The notes under the pieces are model-generated. The model was not told where the DNA came from. It saw only the letters and a program-made list of their open reading frames with translations, and did not search any database. 64,000 bases of DNA from Martinezella calliandrae (lineage in GTDB: Bacteria; Pseudomonadota; Alphaproteobacteria; Rhizobiales; Rhizobiaceae): positions 1 to 64,000 of the forward strand of contig NZ_JARFYN010000037.1 in NCBI RefSeq assembly GCF_030272695.1. Reading direction: 5' to 3'. Below are positions 8,332 to 17,001 of this stretch, piece by piece (within the stretch, counting starts at the first letter, position 1; each line of letters begins with the position of its first letter). The translations under genes and the position numbers were made by a program.

Positions 8332-10520
8332 CAATTGCTTGCCTTTGCCCCTTGTTGCTCCGCCTCGCTTTCGGATCGCATGCTGCGGAAAAGATAAAGC
8401 AAACCGCGGCTTGTCTGATAAAGCGAGAGACCCAGAAACCAGATCGTTCCGCGAATGATGCCGGGATTGCGGCGGCGCGCTTGCTGGAACTGTGTCCATT
8501 GGTCGGAGTTTGCAAACACCAGATCCGCGATAAGGCGGTGATCCGGAGCACCCTTGGGAACATATTGGCACCCAATTGTCGTTATTTCGCCGGCTCGCTG
8601 GATATTGCGGACGATAACCGGCAGTGTCTCCATTTCTGCGCCGCTATATGGCTGAAAGCGGAGCACTCCCTCCGCACCTACGATAACCGGATCAAGGTCC
8701 TTGTTGAAGACATTCAGTCGCGCGCCGTGAACGGAAACATCCTCGATCGAGGCGGAATTCCACTTGCCATTGATACCGAATTCGCTGCGACGGTTGACCC
8801 TGACGCGGCGAGAGGATGCCCGCTCGCCGCGTTCCGAAACGACGCCAAGCGCACAACCGGATAGGATCAGATTGATCATGTTCCATCCCCCGACGACAAG
8901 CGTCACATCCGCTTTGTACGGTTCGGCGTAAATACGGTATATCGTTACCGCGACCGCGATGATCTGGACGGCAAAAATGACGAAGAAGGGCCGACTGATC
9001 TCGGAAAGACGACTGACTGAGATCGATTCGTCCTTGGCGGTGACCTTGAAAGTCGGCTTTTTCGGATTGAGCATGACCGAAATTACGGCCGGCAGCAAAT
9101 GCACCGTCTGGACATATTCATAGAGTTCCGAAATCCACGGCCAGCGGAAGGAACCGTAGAGATAGTTCTGCATCATCAGATTCACGAGCATGTAGGCAAG
9201 CGTATAAGCGAGAAATTCGCCGCCGGAGGCCGTGAAGATTTCCAGATCGAAGAAAAGGTAGAAGAGCGGCGCGAAGAGGAAAATTGTGCGGGGAAAGGGA
9301 AAGAGCCAGAACAGCGTGGACGACATGTAGCAAAGGCGCTGCGGTAGCGTGAGGCCCCGCTTCAGCAGCGGAAAGCGGAAGCGAAGGATTTGCATCATAC
9401 CCTGGGCCCAGCGACTGCGTTGGCCGATGAAGCTCGCAAACGTCGCGGGCTGCAAACCGGCGATAAGCGGCCTGTCGACATAGATGCTGTTCCAGCCGCT
9501 GCCGTGAAGGGCCAGTGCTGTTTCGCAGTCTTCTGTGATGCTGATCCCGCTGAAGCCCTTTTGGGATTCCAGGGCGGTGCGGCTCAATACGGCGGCCGAA
9601 CCACAGAAGAATGCCGCATTCCATTTATCCAGACCGCGCTGAATGATGCCGTAAAACATCTCGTTCTCGCTCGGCATATTGTCGAAAGTCCGCAGATTGC
9701 GCTCGAGCGGATCGGGATTGATGAAGAAATGCGGCGTCTGAACCAGAAAGAGTTTTGGGTCGTCTTCGAAATAGCCGACGGTCTCGAGCAGGAAATCGCG
9801 TGCCGGGGCATGGTCGGCATCGAAGACAGCGATCAGGTCGCCGCTCGAATGTTTCAAGCCGTTGTTGAGGTTGCCGGCCTTGGCATGCTCGTTGCGATCG
9901 CGGGTCAAATACTGGACGTCGAGTTCTTCGCAGAGCTGTTTGAGTTCCTTGTGCCGCGCAATCGCTGCCTGCGATTCCAAAAGTTTGGTGGAGTTGCGCT
10001 TCTGCAATGTGCCGCCATCGTCGAGCAGCCAAACCTGGAGCTTGTCGGCCGGATAATCCATCGCCTTGGCGGAGGCGAGTGTGTTGGCAAGAAGCTTTGT
10101 GTCTTCGTTGTAAGACGGGACGAACACGTCGACGGAAGGGAACTGTTGTACCTTGGATGCGCGGGCTGGGCGAGAGGGCAGAGGCGTCGCAACGATGAAA
10201 AGGCTGAGCATCAACATGGCGACGTTGTACATTTCCGCAAGATAGAGCAGCAGGCCGGGGACGAAGTTTTCCGGCTGATTGACGGGCGGCAACGTGTTGG
10301 TCGTTCGCCAATAAACATAGCGCAAAACGATAGATGTACCGAAGGCAAGAGCGATCAGTCGCCAAGTTCCTTGAGCCTTGAGGACCTTGATGATCGCCAT
10401 GAAGGTGACGATAGCAGTGCTGGCGATGAGCTGGGTCTGGAGGTTAACCGGCAGCGTAATCAGTACTAGTCCGCACAGCGAAACCAGAACCCATATCAAG
10501 ATGCTTCGTGCCGTATGCAT
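8331..10520 (-). CDS. bcsA: Cellulose synthase catalytic subunit (UDP-forming) with PilZ domain
   Basis: A 729-residue inner-membrane GT2 synthase. Several N-terminal helices precede the catalytic domain with its acidic motifs DD (167-168), DAD (234-236) and TED (329-331) and the processive signature QRSRW (367-371). Further helices follow, then a C-terminal PilZ domain with the Arg-rich switch RRVRVNRR (571-578) and DVSVHG (594-599), which bind cyclic di-GMP. The start at 10520 is preferred over the open upstream extension because GGGAAG precedes it and the length matches agrobacterial CelA as I recall it. The intact PilZ motif means c-di-GMP control is retained although the adjacent cyclase gene is broken. 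Confidence 0.95.
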   Translation of the reverse strand: MHTARSILIWVLVSLCGLVLITLPVNLQTQLIASTAIVTFMAIIKVLKAQGTWRLIALAFGTSIVLRYVYWRTTNTLPPVNQPENFVPGLLLYLAEMYNVAMLMLSLFIVATPLPSRPARASKVQQFPSVDVFVPSYNEDTKLLANTLASAKAMDYPADKLQVWLLDDGGTLQKRNSTKLLESQAAIARHKELKQLCEELDVQYLTRDRNEHAKAGNLNNGLKHSSGDLIAVFDADHAPARDFLLETVGYFEDDPKLFLVQTPHFFINPDPLERNLRTFDNMPSENEMFYGIIQRGLDKWNAAFFCGSAAVLSRTALESQKGFSGISITEDCETALALHGSGWNSIYVDRPLIAGLQPATFASFIGQRSRWAQGMMQILRFRFPLLKRGLTLPQRLCYMSSTLFWLFPFPRTIFLFAPLFYLFFDLEIFTASGGEFLAYTLAYMLVNLMMQNYLYGSFRWPWISELYEYVQTVHLLPAVISVMLNPKKPTFKVTAKDESISVSRLSEISRPFFVIFAVQIIAVAVTIYRIYAEPYKADVTLVVGGWNMINLILSGCALGVVSERGERASSRRVRVNRRSEFGINGKWNSASIEDVSVHGARLNVFNKDLDPVIVGAEGVLRFQPYSGAEMETLPVIVRNIQRAGEITTIGCQYVPKGAPDHRLIADLVFANSDQWTQFQQARRRNPGIIRGTIWFLGLSLYQTSRGLLYLFRSMRSESEAEQQGAKASN

Positions 10521-10576
10521 CGACTTCCCTTCGACGGTGCGGAGACAGGCGCGGCCGGCGCACCCGCTCATTTTCC

Positions 10577-11566
10577 CTATTTCCGGCAAGCCGCGGTCGT
10601 GCCCGCGTCGCCGATACAGTCTGGCGACGGAACCACGATGCCGTTGGTCCCCATCGTTCCTCGCTGACCCTGCCCTGATATTTGTGCTGGCGCCGTTACG
10701 GCCCCTGTTTGGGGCGTACCACCTTGCGGATCCGGCAAAGCTATGTGAGGGCCGACCGCTTGAGGCGGAGCCACAGTAACGGCTTTTGGCTGGATCACGG
10801 TCCGGTGGTTGACGATTGCCGGCCGGACCGCAGTCGTTCTGGCTTCATAGCCGATAGCCATCTGGGAGTTGCGGTAACCGCCGACATCGGGATAAATCGG
10901 GTCGCCAGGACGACCGAGCAACGCGTCGGCTCCCCTTGGGGTACCGTAGGGGTTCAAGCTCTCGCCTTCGAACCCGCCAGCGATCGTGTAGCCATAGACG
11001 GTGCTCAGAAGTTGGCGCTCGGTTGCGCGCGCATCACAGAGCCGAAGTCGAACCTGAACCATGCTGAAGTTGCGCTGCTGTGCCGGCGTGGAGCGACCTG
11101 CGCGGATTTGCTGCCAGGCATAAAGGCATGTATCTCCGGCTCGGCTTCGGCCTGCAGCATACCCGAATGGTCCGTAGGTATTTTGCACGAAGGTTGCGGA
11201 GCGAGAAAGACGGACGCCCGGTATGGTTGCGGCTATTTCACGTGCGATCTCAGCTTCGCTGATCATTTTATAAGGTGTGCTGCCTAATCCGGGAGTTGAT
11301 CCGGACACTGCGAGAAACAGCACTTTGACGAAATTCTGACCCGGAACCGTCGACGAGGTGGAGAGCGAAATCATCTGCTCAACGTCGTTACCATGCCTAC
11401 GTTCGACCACGTTGACAATCGCAGGGCCGCCGGGCGGGGGAAACGCCAACGCTTTGTCGCTCGGAATGGTTTCGGCGCCACCCGATTGCCGCACTCCACC
11501 CGTCGTCGTGCAACTGGTCCCGAAAATCGCCAATGTTAAGAGCGCTATTAATTTGAGTAAGTGCAT
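10577..11566 (-). CDS. bcsN: Cellulose biosynthesis protein BcsN (probable lipoprotein)
   Basis: A 329-residue protein with an N-terminal hydrophobic signal ending TSCTTTGG, consistent with a lipoprotein though the residues before the Cys (G-T-S) are not a textbook lipobox. The central domain (about residues 45-230) resembles BcsN, a component found in rhizobial cellulose operons. The C-terminal 100 residues are Pro/Gln/Thr-rich and probably disordered. The ATG at 11566 is chosen; the open frame continues 5 codons to a TTG without better support. It is the first gene of the operon, 56 bases ahead of bcsA. Its molecular role is not established. Confidence 0.82.
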   Translation of the reverse strand: MHLLKLIALLTLAIFGTSCTTTGGVRQSGGAETIPSDKALAFPPPGGPAIVNVVERRHGNDVEQMISLSTSSTVPGQNFVKVLFLAVSGSTPGLGSTPYKMISEAEIAREIAATIPGVRLSRSATFVQNTYGPFGYAAGRSRAGDTCLYAWQQIRAGRSTPAQQRNFSMVQVRLRLCDARATERQLLSTVYGYTIAGGFEGESLNPYGTPRGADALLGRPGDPIYPDVGGYRNSQMAIGYEARTTAVRPAIVNHRTVIQPKAVTVAPPQAVGPHIALPDPQGGTPQTGAVTAPAQISGQGQRGTMGTNGIVVPSPDCIGDAGTTAACRK

Positions 11567-11902
11567 CTGTGATCGCGGCAATCGTTTATCGTATTTTCAC
11601 GGGCAAATTACGCGACAGATTTTGAAATCAAGCCCCTGTGTTCGGTTTTTAGAATAACCTCAATTATGGTTAACTATCAATTAACGAAGGGGCGATTAGA
11701 AAAATCCGCAGACCGGGAAGGAGGTTTTCCCAGTTTTTTCGAATGTGCTTGTCATCGAGCCGGCACTTTGGCCGTGACGGCTGGGAGGAAACAGCTCTGC
11801 GTCAGAGCGACACAATCGTTGAGCAATTGGGTATTTTAGCTTTACGAATTTCTTCCGGCATAGCATTTAGGTTCAACGCTCTCAGTCCTTGTTGCGAAGT
11901 GG
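11567..11902. promoter_or_regulatory. Divergent intergenic region between bcsN and the diguanylate cyclase gene
   Basis: This 336-base AT-richer stretch must hold the promoter of the cellulose operon (minus) and of the cyclase gene (plus). I see a tract with repeated ttaac/gttaa elements at about 11655-11690 and a short hairpin GGGAA/TTCCC at 11715-11731 followed by six T residues, which could be an attenuator or terminator-like structure in the cyclase leader. Short open frames here have no coding support. No specific operator was identified. Confidence 0.4.
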
Positions 11903-12855
11903 ATGATGATTTCCCTGAACAACGGCACAAGAAAACTTCTTGACCAGCTCGGCCCGATGGCGGCGGACACGCAAGTGCTGATCGCGCTTTATGATGCTGA
12001 GGATCGGCTGCAATTTGCCAATCCCGCATTTCGCTCTGCCTTCTTTATCGCGGCGGATGAACATCCGTTGTGGGCGGATCTGATGCGCCGCAATTATAGA
12101 TTGAAACAAGGGACCGTGATCGCCGCGGCGAATTTTGAGGAATGGCTGCGCTCCACTCAGTCGCGACGCGGCAAAGTGAGTTTTCGCGCCTTCGAGACGG
12201 ACCTCCACGATGGTCGTTGGCTCTGGATGACGGAGACCGTGCGCGAAAGCGGTTGGATGCTGTGCATTGCGAGCGACATCACCCGGATCAGGGCGAACGA
12301 ACGTGACTTGCGACAGGATCGCGATGTCGCAATCAAAGCCGCGCAGACAGACGAGCTCACGGGCGTAGCCAACCGACGCTTCGTCATGGCACGCTTGGAA
12401 GAACTGCTTTCGGTACCGGCGGCCGCCAATCAACCGCTCGGCTGTCTTGCCGTCTTCGACATCGACAATTTTAAATTTATCAATGACAGTCTTGGGCACC
12501 ACGCCGGTGACCTGATTTTGAGGGACTTCGCGGGGCTGATCCAGGCTCATGTGCGCCGGACTGATTGCTTCGGCAGGGTGGGGGAGAGGAGTTCGTTCTG
12601 GTCATGCCAAGGACGCCGGTCGATGAAGCCGCAAGTATCATTCACTGCATGCTAACTTTCGTGCGCGACAGCAAGCCGCTTCCGGATCCATCGAACTTTT
12701 CCTACACGTTTTCGGCGGGCCTGGCCGTCGCCAAAAGTGGCGACACGCTGGCAGAAGTCTATCGACGTGCTGATCTTGCCCTCTATGGCGCCAAGGTCGC
12801 CGGCCGCGACCGCCTGCAGATCAATATAGATTTTCCCTCCGCAGGAAAGCGTTAG
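11903..12855 (+). pseudogene. PAS-GGDEF diguanylate cyclase, frameshifted at the GGEEF motif
   Basis: The first frame (11903-12655) encodes a PAS-like sensor domain (about residues 20-130, with the segment WLWMTETVRESGWMLCI), then the start of a GGDEF domain (DELTGVANRRF, then FDIDNFKFINDSLGHHAGD). The second frame (from about 12584 to 12855) gives GEEFVLVMPRTP, then FSAGLAV and the usual C-terminus ADLALYGAK. The frames join perfectly if the run of five G at 12580-12584 had six, restoring VGGEEF. As read, the protein ends after unrelated residues and lacks the active-site loop. It lies divergent from the c-di-GMP-dependent cellulose operon, so it was probably its dedicated cyclase. A homopolymer sequencing error is a real alternative. 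Confidence 0.85.
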
Positions 12856-13080
12856 CTCTTTTCACGCAGCTATTCTTCTTTTTTTTGGCCGAGCGTACTT
12901 ATACTGGATCTTTATGAGCGGGCCAAAAATAGTGATGCGTTCGCTCTCGCTTGCGCTGATCTTGGATTAGCAGGATCATGAAATGGGGACTGTTTCTCGT
13001 TTCTTGGAAACAGCGCGACCGGATTTGCACTGGCTCTGGCGCGATGAGAATTGAACGCAAACTAAGCTGGCAACGAGATC

Positions 13081-13875
13081 ATGGGCGAAATTCAGTTGGC
13101 CTTAGTGGCGTTCGGTTTGCTGGGGGCGAGCGCGGCCCTCGGATTTTTTTTGAGGCAACGGCTGTCGGATCAGCATCTCTCGGATCACAACATCGAGGCG
13201 CTGCGGCTGGTGACGGGCCTGCTTGTGACCTTTACCGCCCTTGTTCTCAGCCTGCTTCTGGCATCGGTAAAGGCTTCCTTCGATACCACCGATCGTGATC
13301 GCCGCATGTATGCCGCAAGCCTTGCTGCTTTCGATCAATGTCTGCAGGGCTATGGAGCGGAGACCGCAGCCATGAGAGCTGTTCTGCGCGAATATACCGC
13401 CGGCGTTATCGCGAGCACCTGGCCTGATGAGGAGAAACCGACCGGCGTCGTGCTTCCCGATCTGGCAGGGGTCGCACGCGTCGGGGAGGATCGCACTTTG
13501 AAGGCGCTGATTACCGGCGTCGGACTGTCTTTAGCAGCGCTCGACCCAAAGGATGCATTTCATCAAAACCAGCTTGCGGCTTGCCGCCTCTCCTTCGACG
13601 ACGTCATGCACCGTCGCGAGGCCGTGATCGAGGATGCGCAAGGCACTATGTCGGGTCTTTTTTCGCGTGTATTGATGTTCTGGCTGATGTTGGTTTTTAT
13701 CAGCTTTGGCCTTCAGGCTAGGCATAATCGCTTTACGGTCGTCGCGATCGGCATTGGGGCGCTGGCGATTTCGACTGTCATCTTCGTTATCGCCGATCTG
13801 GACAAGCCGTATGGCGGTGTCTTCGGAATACCGAGCACATCCATGCGCAACGCGCTTGAGGATATGTTGCGTTAG
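13081..13875 (+). CDS. DUF4239 (bestrophin-like) membrane protein
   Basis: A 264-residue inner-membrane protein. It has two N-terminal helices (about residues 5-22 and 42-62), a soluble middle of roughly 110 residues, and two C-terminal helices (about 197-215 and 222-243). The layout and the segment LRLVTGLLVTFTALVLSLLL match the DUF4239 family, sometimes described as bestrophin-like. No transport function is proven for the family. It is followed 124 bases later by the patatin-like gene on the same strand, with no clear terminator between. Confidence 0.72.
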   Translation: MGEIQLALVAFGLLGASAALGFFLRQRLSDQHLSDHNIEALRLVTGLLVTFTALVLSLLLASVKASFDTTDRDRRMYAASLAAFDQCLQGYGAETAAMRAVLREYTAGVIASTWPDEEKPTGVVLPDLAGVARVGEDRTLKALITGVGLSLAALDPKDAFHQNQLAACRLSFDDVMHRREAVIEDAQGTMSGLFSRVLMFWLMLVFISFGLQARHNRFTVVAIGIGALAISTVIFVIADLDKPYGGVFGIPSTSMRNALEDMLR

Positions 13876-13999
13876 CCGACACGGGATCGGACCTGGTTCG
13901 GTGGGAGGAGAATGCGTCTTACGCCGCAAGACATTTCTGATACAGTTCTGAGGCGCATTTTTGGGGGCGACAACCGTTCTCGGCGATAGGGTGGGGCGC

Positions 14000-16561
14000 A
14001 TGACCCTGGATTTCGAAGCAATCTTCAATAGGGAGCTGGATGTCGTCAATTTCCGGCGCCAGTCACTTCAGAGTGGCGGCGTCGAAGCGGACCGCGCGAA
14101 GCACCACGCAACGACGCAAGGTCCGGCGAGCTCGAGGTTTCACGTCCCCCGTCATGCGGCGAAGCTATCGCAGGGCCATATTGGGACAAGCGGGCGTGGT
14201 ACGGTTCGAATGGAGGCCGGCAGCAACCTGACCGGACTTTCGTTTTCCGGCGGCGGCATCCGTTCTGCTGCCTTTTGCCTGGGTGCCTCGCAGGCGCTGG
14301 ATTCGCTGACGGGCGATGGCGAGCCACATGTCTTCGACGCCCTCGATTATCTCTCCACGGTGTCCGGCGGCGGCTACATCGGTACATCCATCGTCTCCGG
14401 CATGATGCAGGAGCCCTATACGTTCCCTTTCGCCAGCAAGCTCGATTCTGAGGAGACGCCGGAAATCCAGCATCTGCGAAACTATTCGAACTTCCTCGTC
14501 CCGAACGGAACGATCGATTATCTGACGAGCTTTGCGCTTTTGATGCGCGGATTACTGGTGAACGCGTTGATCGTCCTGCCAGTCCTGCTTCTGCTCGCCG
14601 TGTTCACCGTCGCTTGCAACCCTCGTTCCACTGATCTGGGGCAGCCGGATATCATCGGTTTTCCGCTCAGCAGCATCAGGCTCCCCCTGTTCACCATCGA
14701 GGGCCTGGAAGCCTTCACGTTGACAATCAATGTGACCGTCGTCGTATTAGCCTTGATGTTCGCCAGTGCGATCGCAACCTCCGTGACATTTCAGACTAGC
14801 CGGCTGGTGACGCGCGAACGACTTGCATGGATGCTCGGCGGGCTTGTGGCCGTCATCGCCGGCGCCTTTCTCCTCGAACTGCAGCCGCTCATCCTCAGCG
14901 GCATGTTCGAGGCGTCAACGGGCGCCGAGGCGAACATTGCCGGTCTTGAAAGCAGCGGCTTGAAGAGCCTCCTTTTGGCCATCGCGCACGTGGTTCCCGG
15001 GCTTGCCAGCGTTCTCCTTCCCGCAGCGCTTGCGGTAATCGGCGCGGCACAGAAGCTCGCGAACATCGCAAGAGCGACGCTTGGAGAGGCGACCTGGACG
15101 GAAGCGCTGCAGAAATATTCAAGCCGCATCGCCCTCTATCTTGCCGCCCTTGTCGTGCCGCTGCTGCTGTGGGTCTCTTATCTCTATCTCAGTTTCTGGG
15201 CGATTACGCCCGTAGCCAACTTGGCCCCTGCTCCGGCGCCCGTGCCCGTCGCTCCGTCATGGCTTTCTGCCGCGGCTGTCCTTGCTTTAGACTATGTCCC
15301 TGCCATTAGGAGGCTGGGCGCCATCGGCTCGCTCTATCTATGGGTCGCCTTGCTGCTTGCCTTCGTCTGTCTCTTCATCGGTCCCAACTCCAACTCGCTC
15401 AATCAGCTCTACCGGGACCGTCTCAGCCGGGCTTTCCTGTTCGAGCGCGCGCGTCTTTTAAGCAACAAGCCGTCGATCGATGTCGACCGGTGGAAATTCT
15501 CGTCGTTGAAACAGTTCGATGCCGCGAGAGGCCATTGGAACCGTGGCGCGGCCTATTCGCCCTATCTTCTCGTCAACACGACCATCAATTTGATCGCGTC
15601 GAAAGCCCTCAATAAGCGTGGGCGCAATGCCGACAATTTCATCTTCAGCCCGCTTTATATCGGAAGCCAGGCAACACGCTATGTAGAGGCCAGAAAAATG
15701 GAGGCTGCCGTCCCGTCGCTCAGTCTTGCGACGGCGATGGCCACGTCCGGCGCGGCGGCGTCGGCGAATATGGGAAATCATACCGTCAGAATATTGACCT
15801 TCAGCCTTTCCTTGCTGAATGTCCGCCTCGGTTATTGGCTTGCCAATCCGGCAAGGCTCGACGCGTTGCGTCATTGGTGGAACCGATGGTGGTCGAATTT
15901 TGGTACCTGGTATTTTGCCAATGAAACCGCCGGTCGTTTGGACGAGAAAAAGCTGAACGTCTATCTGACCGACGGCGGTCATATCGAAAATCTCGGCATA
16001 TTCGAATTGCTGCGCCGTCGCTGCAAGGTCATCCTCGCCATCGACGCGGAAGCTGATCCGAGCATGACGTTTGAATCCTTCGTAAAGCTTCAGGTCATGG
16101 CGCGGATCGATCTCGGTATCCGTATCGATCTCCCTTGGCAGGACATCCAGAAAAAAACATTGGAAGTGGCCAGCGAGATGGCATCGAACGCGGGTGCGCT
16201 GACAAGATCCAGGGGACCCCATGCCGCAGTGGGGATCATCGAATATGGTGAGGACGAGAAGGGCATATTGCTCTACGTCAAGTCGTCGCTGACCGGCGAC
16301 GAGAACGACTACATCATGGACTACAAGAGGCGGAACCCGACCTTTCCGCATGAGACGACGCTCGATCAATTTTTCAGCGAGGAGCAGTTCGAAGTCTATC
16401 GCGCGCTTGGCTTCCATGCCGTCCAGCACTTTCTCAGCGGCACCGATGAGTTCGCTCAGCCATCGGCCTTACCGGCCGGCTGGAGCGACGATTTGGGCGC
16501 CGCACTCGCATTGCTCAATGTCCCGCCCAAGATGCGCGCGGCCTTCAGCGCACGGGTTTAG
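14000..16561 (+). CDS. Membrane-embedded patatin-like phospholipase
   Basis: An 853-residue protein with a patatin lipase fold split by a large membrane region. The glycine-rich oxyanion loop GGGIRS is at residues 84-89 and the nucleophile elbow STVSGGG places Ser122. The catalytic Asp is likely Asp658 in LTDGGHIENLG, beyond about seven predicted transmembrane segments between residues 185 and 470. Family members hydrolyse acyl esters of membrane lipids. The ATG at 14000 has AGGGTGGGG upstream; an open frame back to a TTG at 13961 is less likely. No obvious partner gene is adjacent. Confidence 0.85.
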   Translation: MTLDFEAIFNRELDVVNFRRQSLQSGGVEADRAKHHATTQGPASSRFHVPRHAAKLSQGHIGTSGRGTVRMEAGSNLTGLSFSGGGIRSAAFCLGASQALDSLTGDGEPHVFDALDYLSTVSGGGYIGTSIVSGMMQEPYTFPFASKLDSEETPEIQHLRNYSNFLVPNGTIDYLTSFALLMRGLLVNALIVLPVLLLLAVFTVACNPRSTDLGQPDIIGFPLSSIRLPLFTIEGLEAFTLTINVTVVVLALMFASAIATSVTFQTSRLVTRERLAWMLGGLVAVIAGAFLLELQPLILSGMFEASTGAEANIAGLESSGLKSLLLAIAHVVPGLASVLLPAALAVIGAAQKLANIARATLGEATWTEALQKYSSRIALYLAALVVPLLLWVSYLYLSFWAITPVANLAPAPAPVPVAPSWLSAAAVLALDYVPAIRRLGAIGSLYLWVALLLAFVCLFIGPNSNSLNQLYRDRLSRAFLFERARLLSNKPSIDVDRWKFSSLKQFDAARGHWNRGAAYSPYLLVNTTINLIASKALNKRGRNADNFIFSPLYIGSQATRYVEARKMEAAVPSLSLATAMATSGAAASANMGNHTVRILTFSLSLLNVRLGYWLANPARLDALRHWWNRWWSNFGTWYFANETAGRLDEKKLNVYLTDGGHIENLGIFELLRRRCKVILAIDAEADPSMTFESFVKLQVMARIDLGIRIDLPWQDIQKKTLEVASEMASNAGALTRSRGPHAAVGIIEYGEDEKGILLYVKSSLTGDENDYIMDYKRRNPTFPHETTLDQFFSEEQFEVYRALGFHAVQHFLSGTDEFAQPSALPAGWSDDLGAALALLNVPPKMRAAFSARV

Positions 16562-17001
16562 AAGTCTGCGATGCCGACGCCTCCTGAACCCGTTCCCGAG
16601 CTGGGTGGACCTGCCAGCGGCTCCCCGCTGATCATAAATTGCTTTAGGAAACTGCATTAAGCGCTATTGACCGAGAAAAACCGGAGCGTCGGTTCGACAC
16701 AGTTTCCTTGTGGTAATCTGAGGTTGAAGTTTATTTGAAAATGCGCAAAGATGGTCTTAACGATAAGGGATTGCGGCATCGTACCGCTGAGTCGCAGTTT
16801 GATTCGACAGCATATTTCAGCTTCGGTTGCCTGGGTTTTTTCGCGCGGAACGCGACGGGGCTAAGCAGGCAGATTTAGCTCTTATTGATATTTCCTAATA
16901 TTTGCGAATGCTTGAAACGCAGAAGCAGTGTCTTTCCGCATTGACAGTGCATTTGGGGAATAGGCGCACCGGTCCATATGTGCGTTTGGGGGGCGTTCTC
17001 G
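16562..17001. other. Intergenic region without a recognisable gene
   Basis: This 440-base stretch separates the patatin-like gene from the TPP enzyme gene. Short open frames on both strands look like chance. It should contain the promoter for the downstream oxygenase cluster; the AT-richer portion at 16860-16925 is the likeliest place. I found no clear terminator, operator or RNA. Confidence 0.5.

Noticed and set aside
9390-10469. 359-codon open frame on the plus strand opposite bcsA
   Set aside because: It is a shadow of the high-GC bcsA gene. The product is Arg/Glu-rich without domains, and there is no ribosome binding site.
11743-11943. 66-codon plus-strand frame ahead of the cyclase gene
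   Set aside because: No ribosome binding site or family pattern. It lies mostly in the promoter region and runs out of frame into the cyclase gene.
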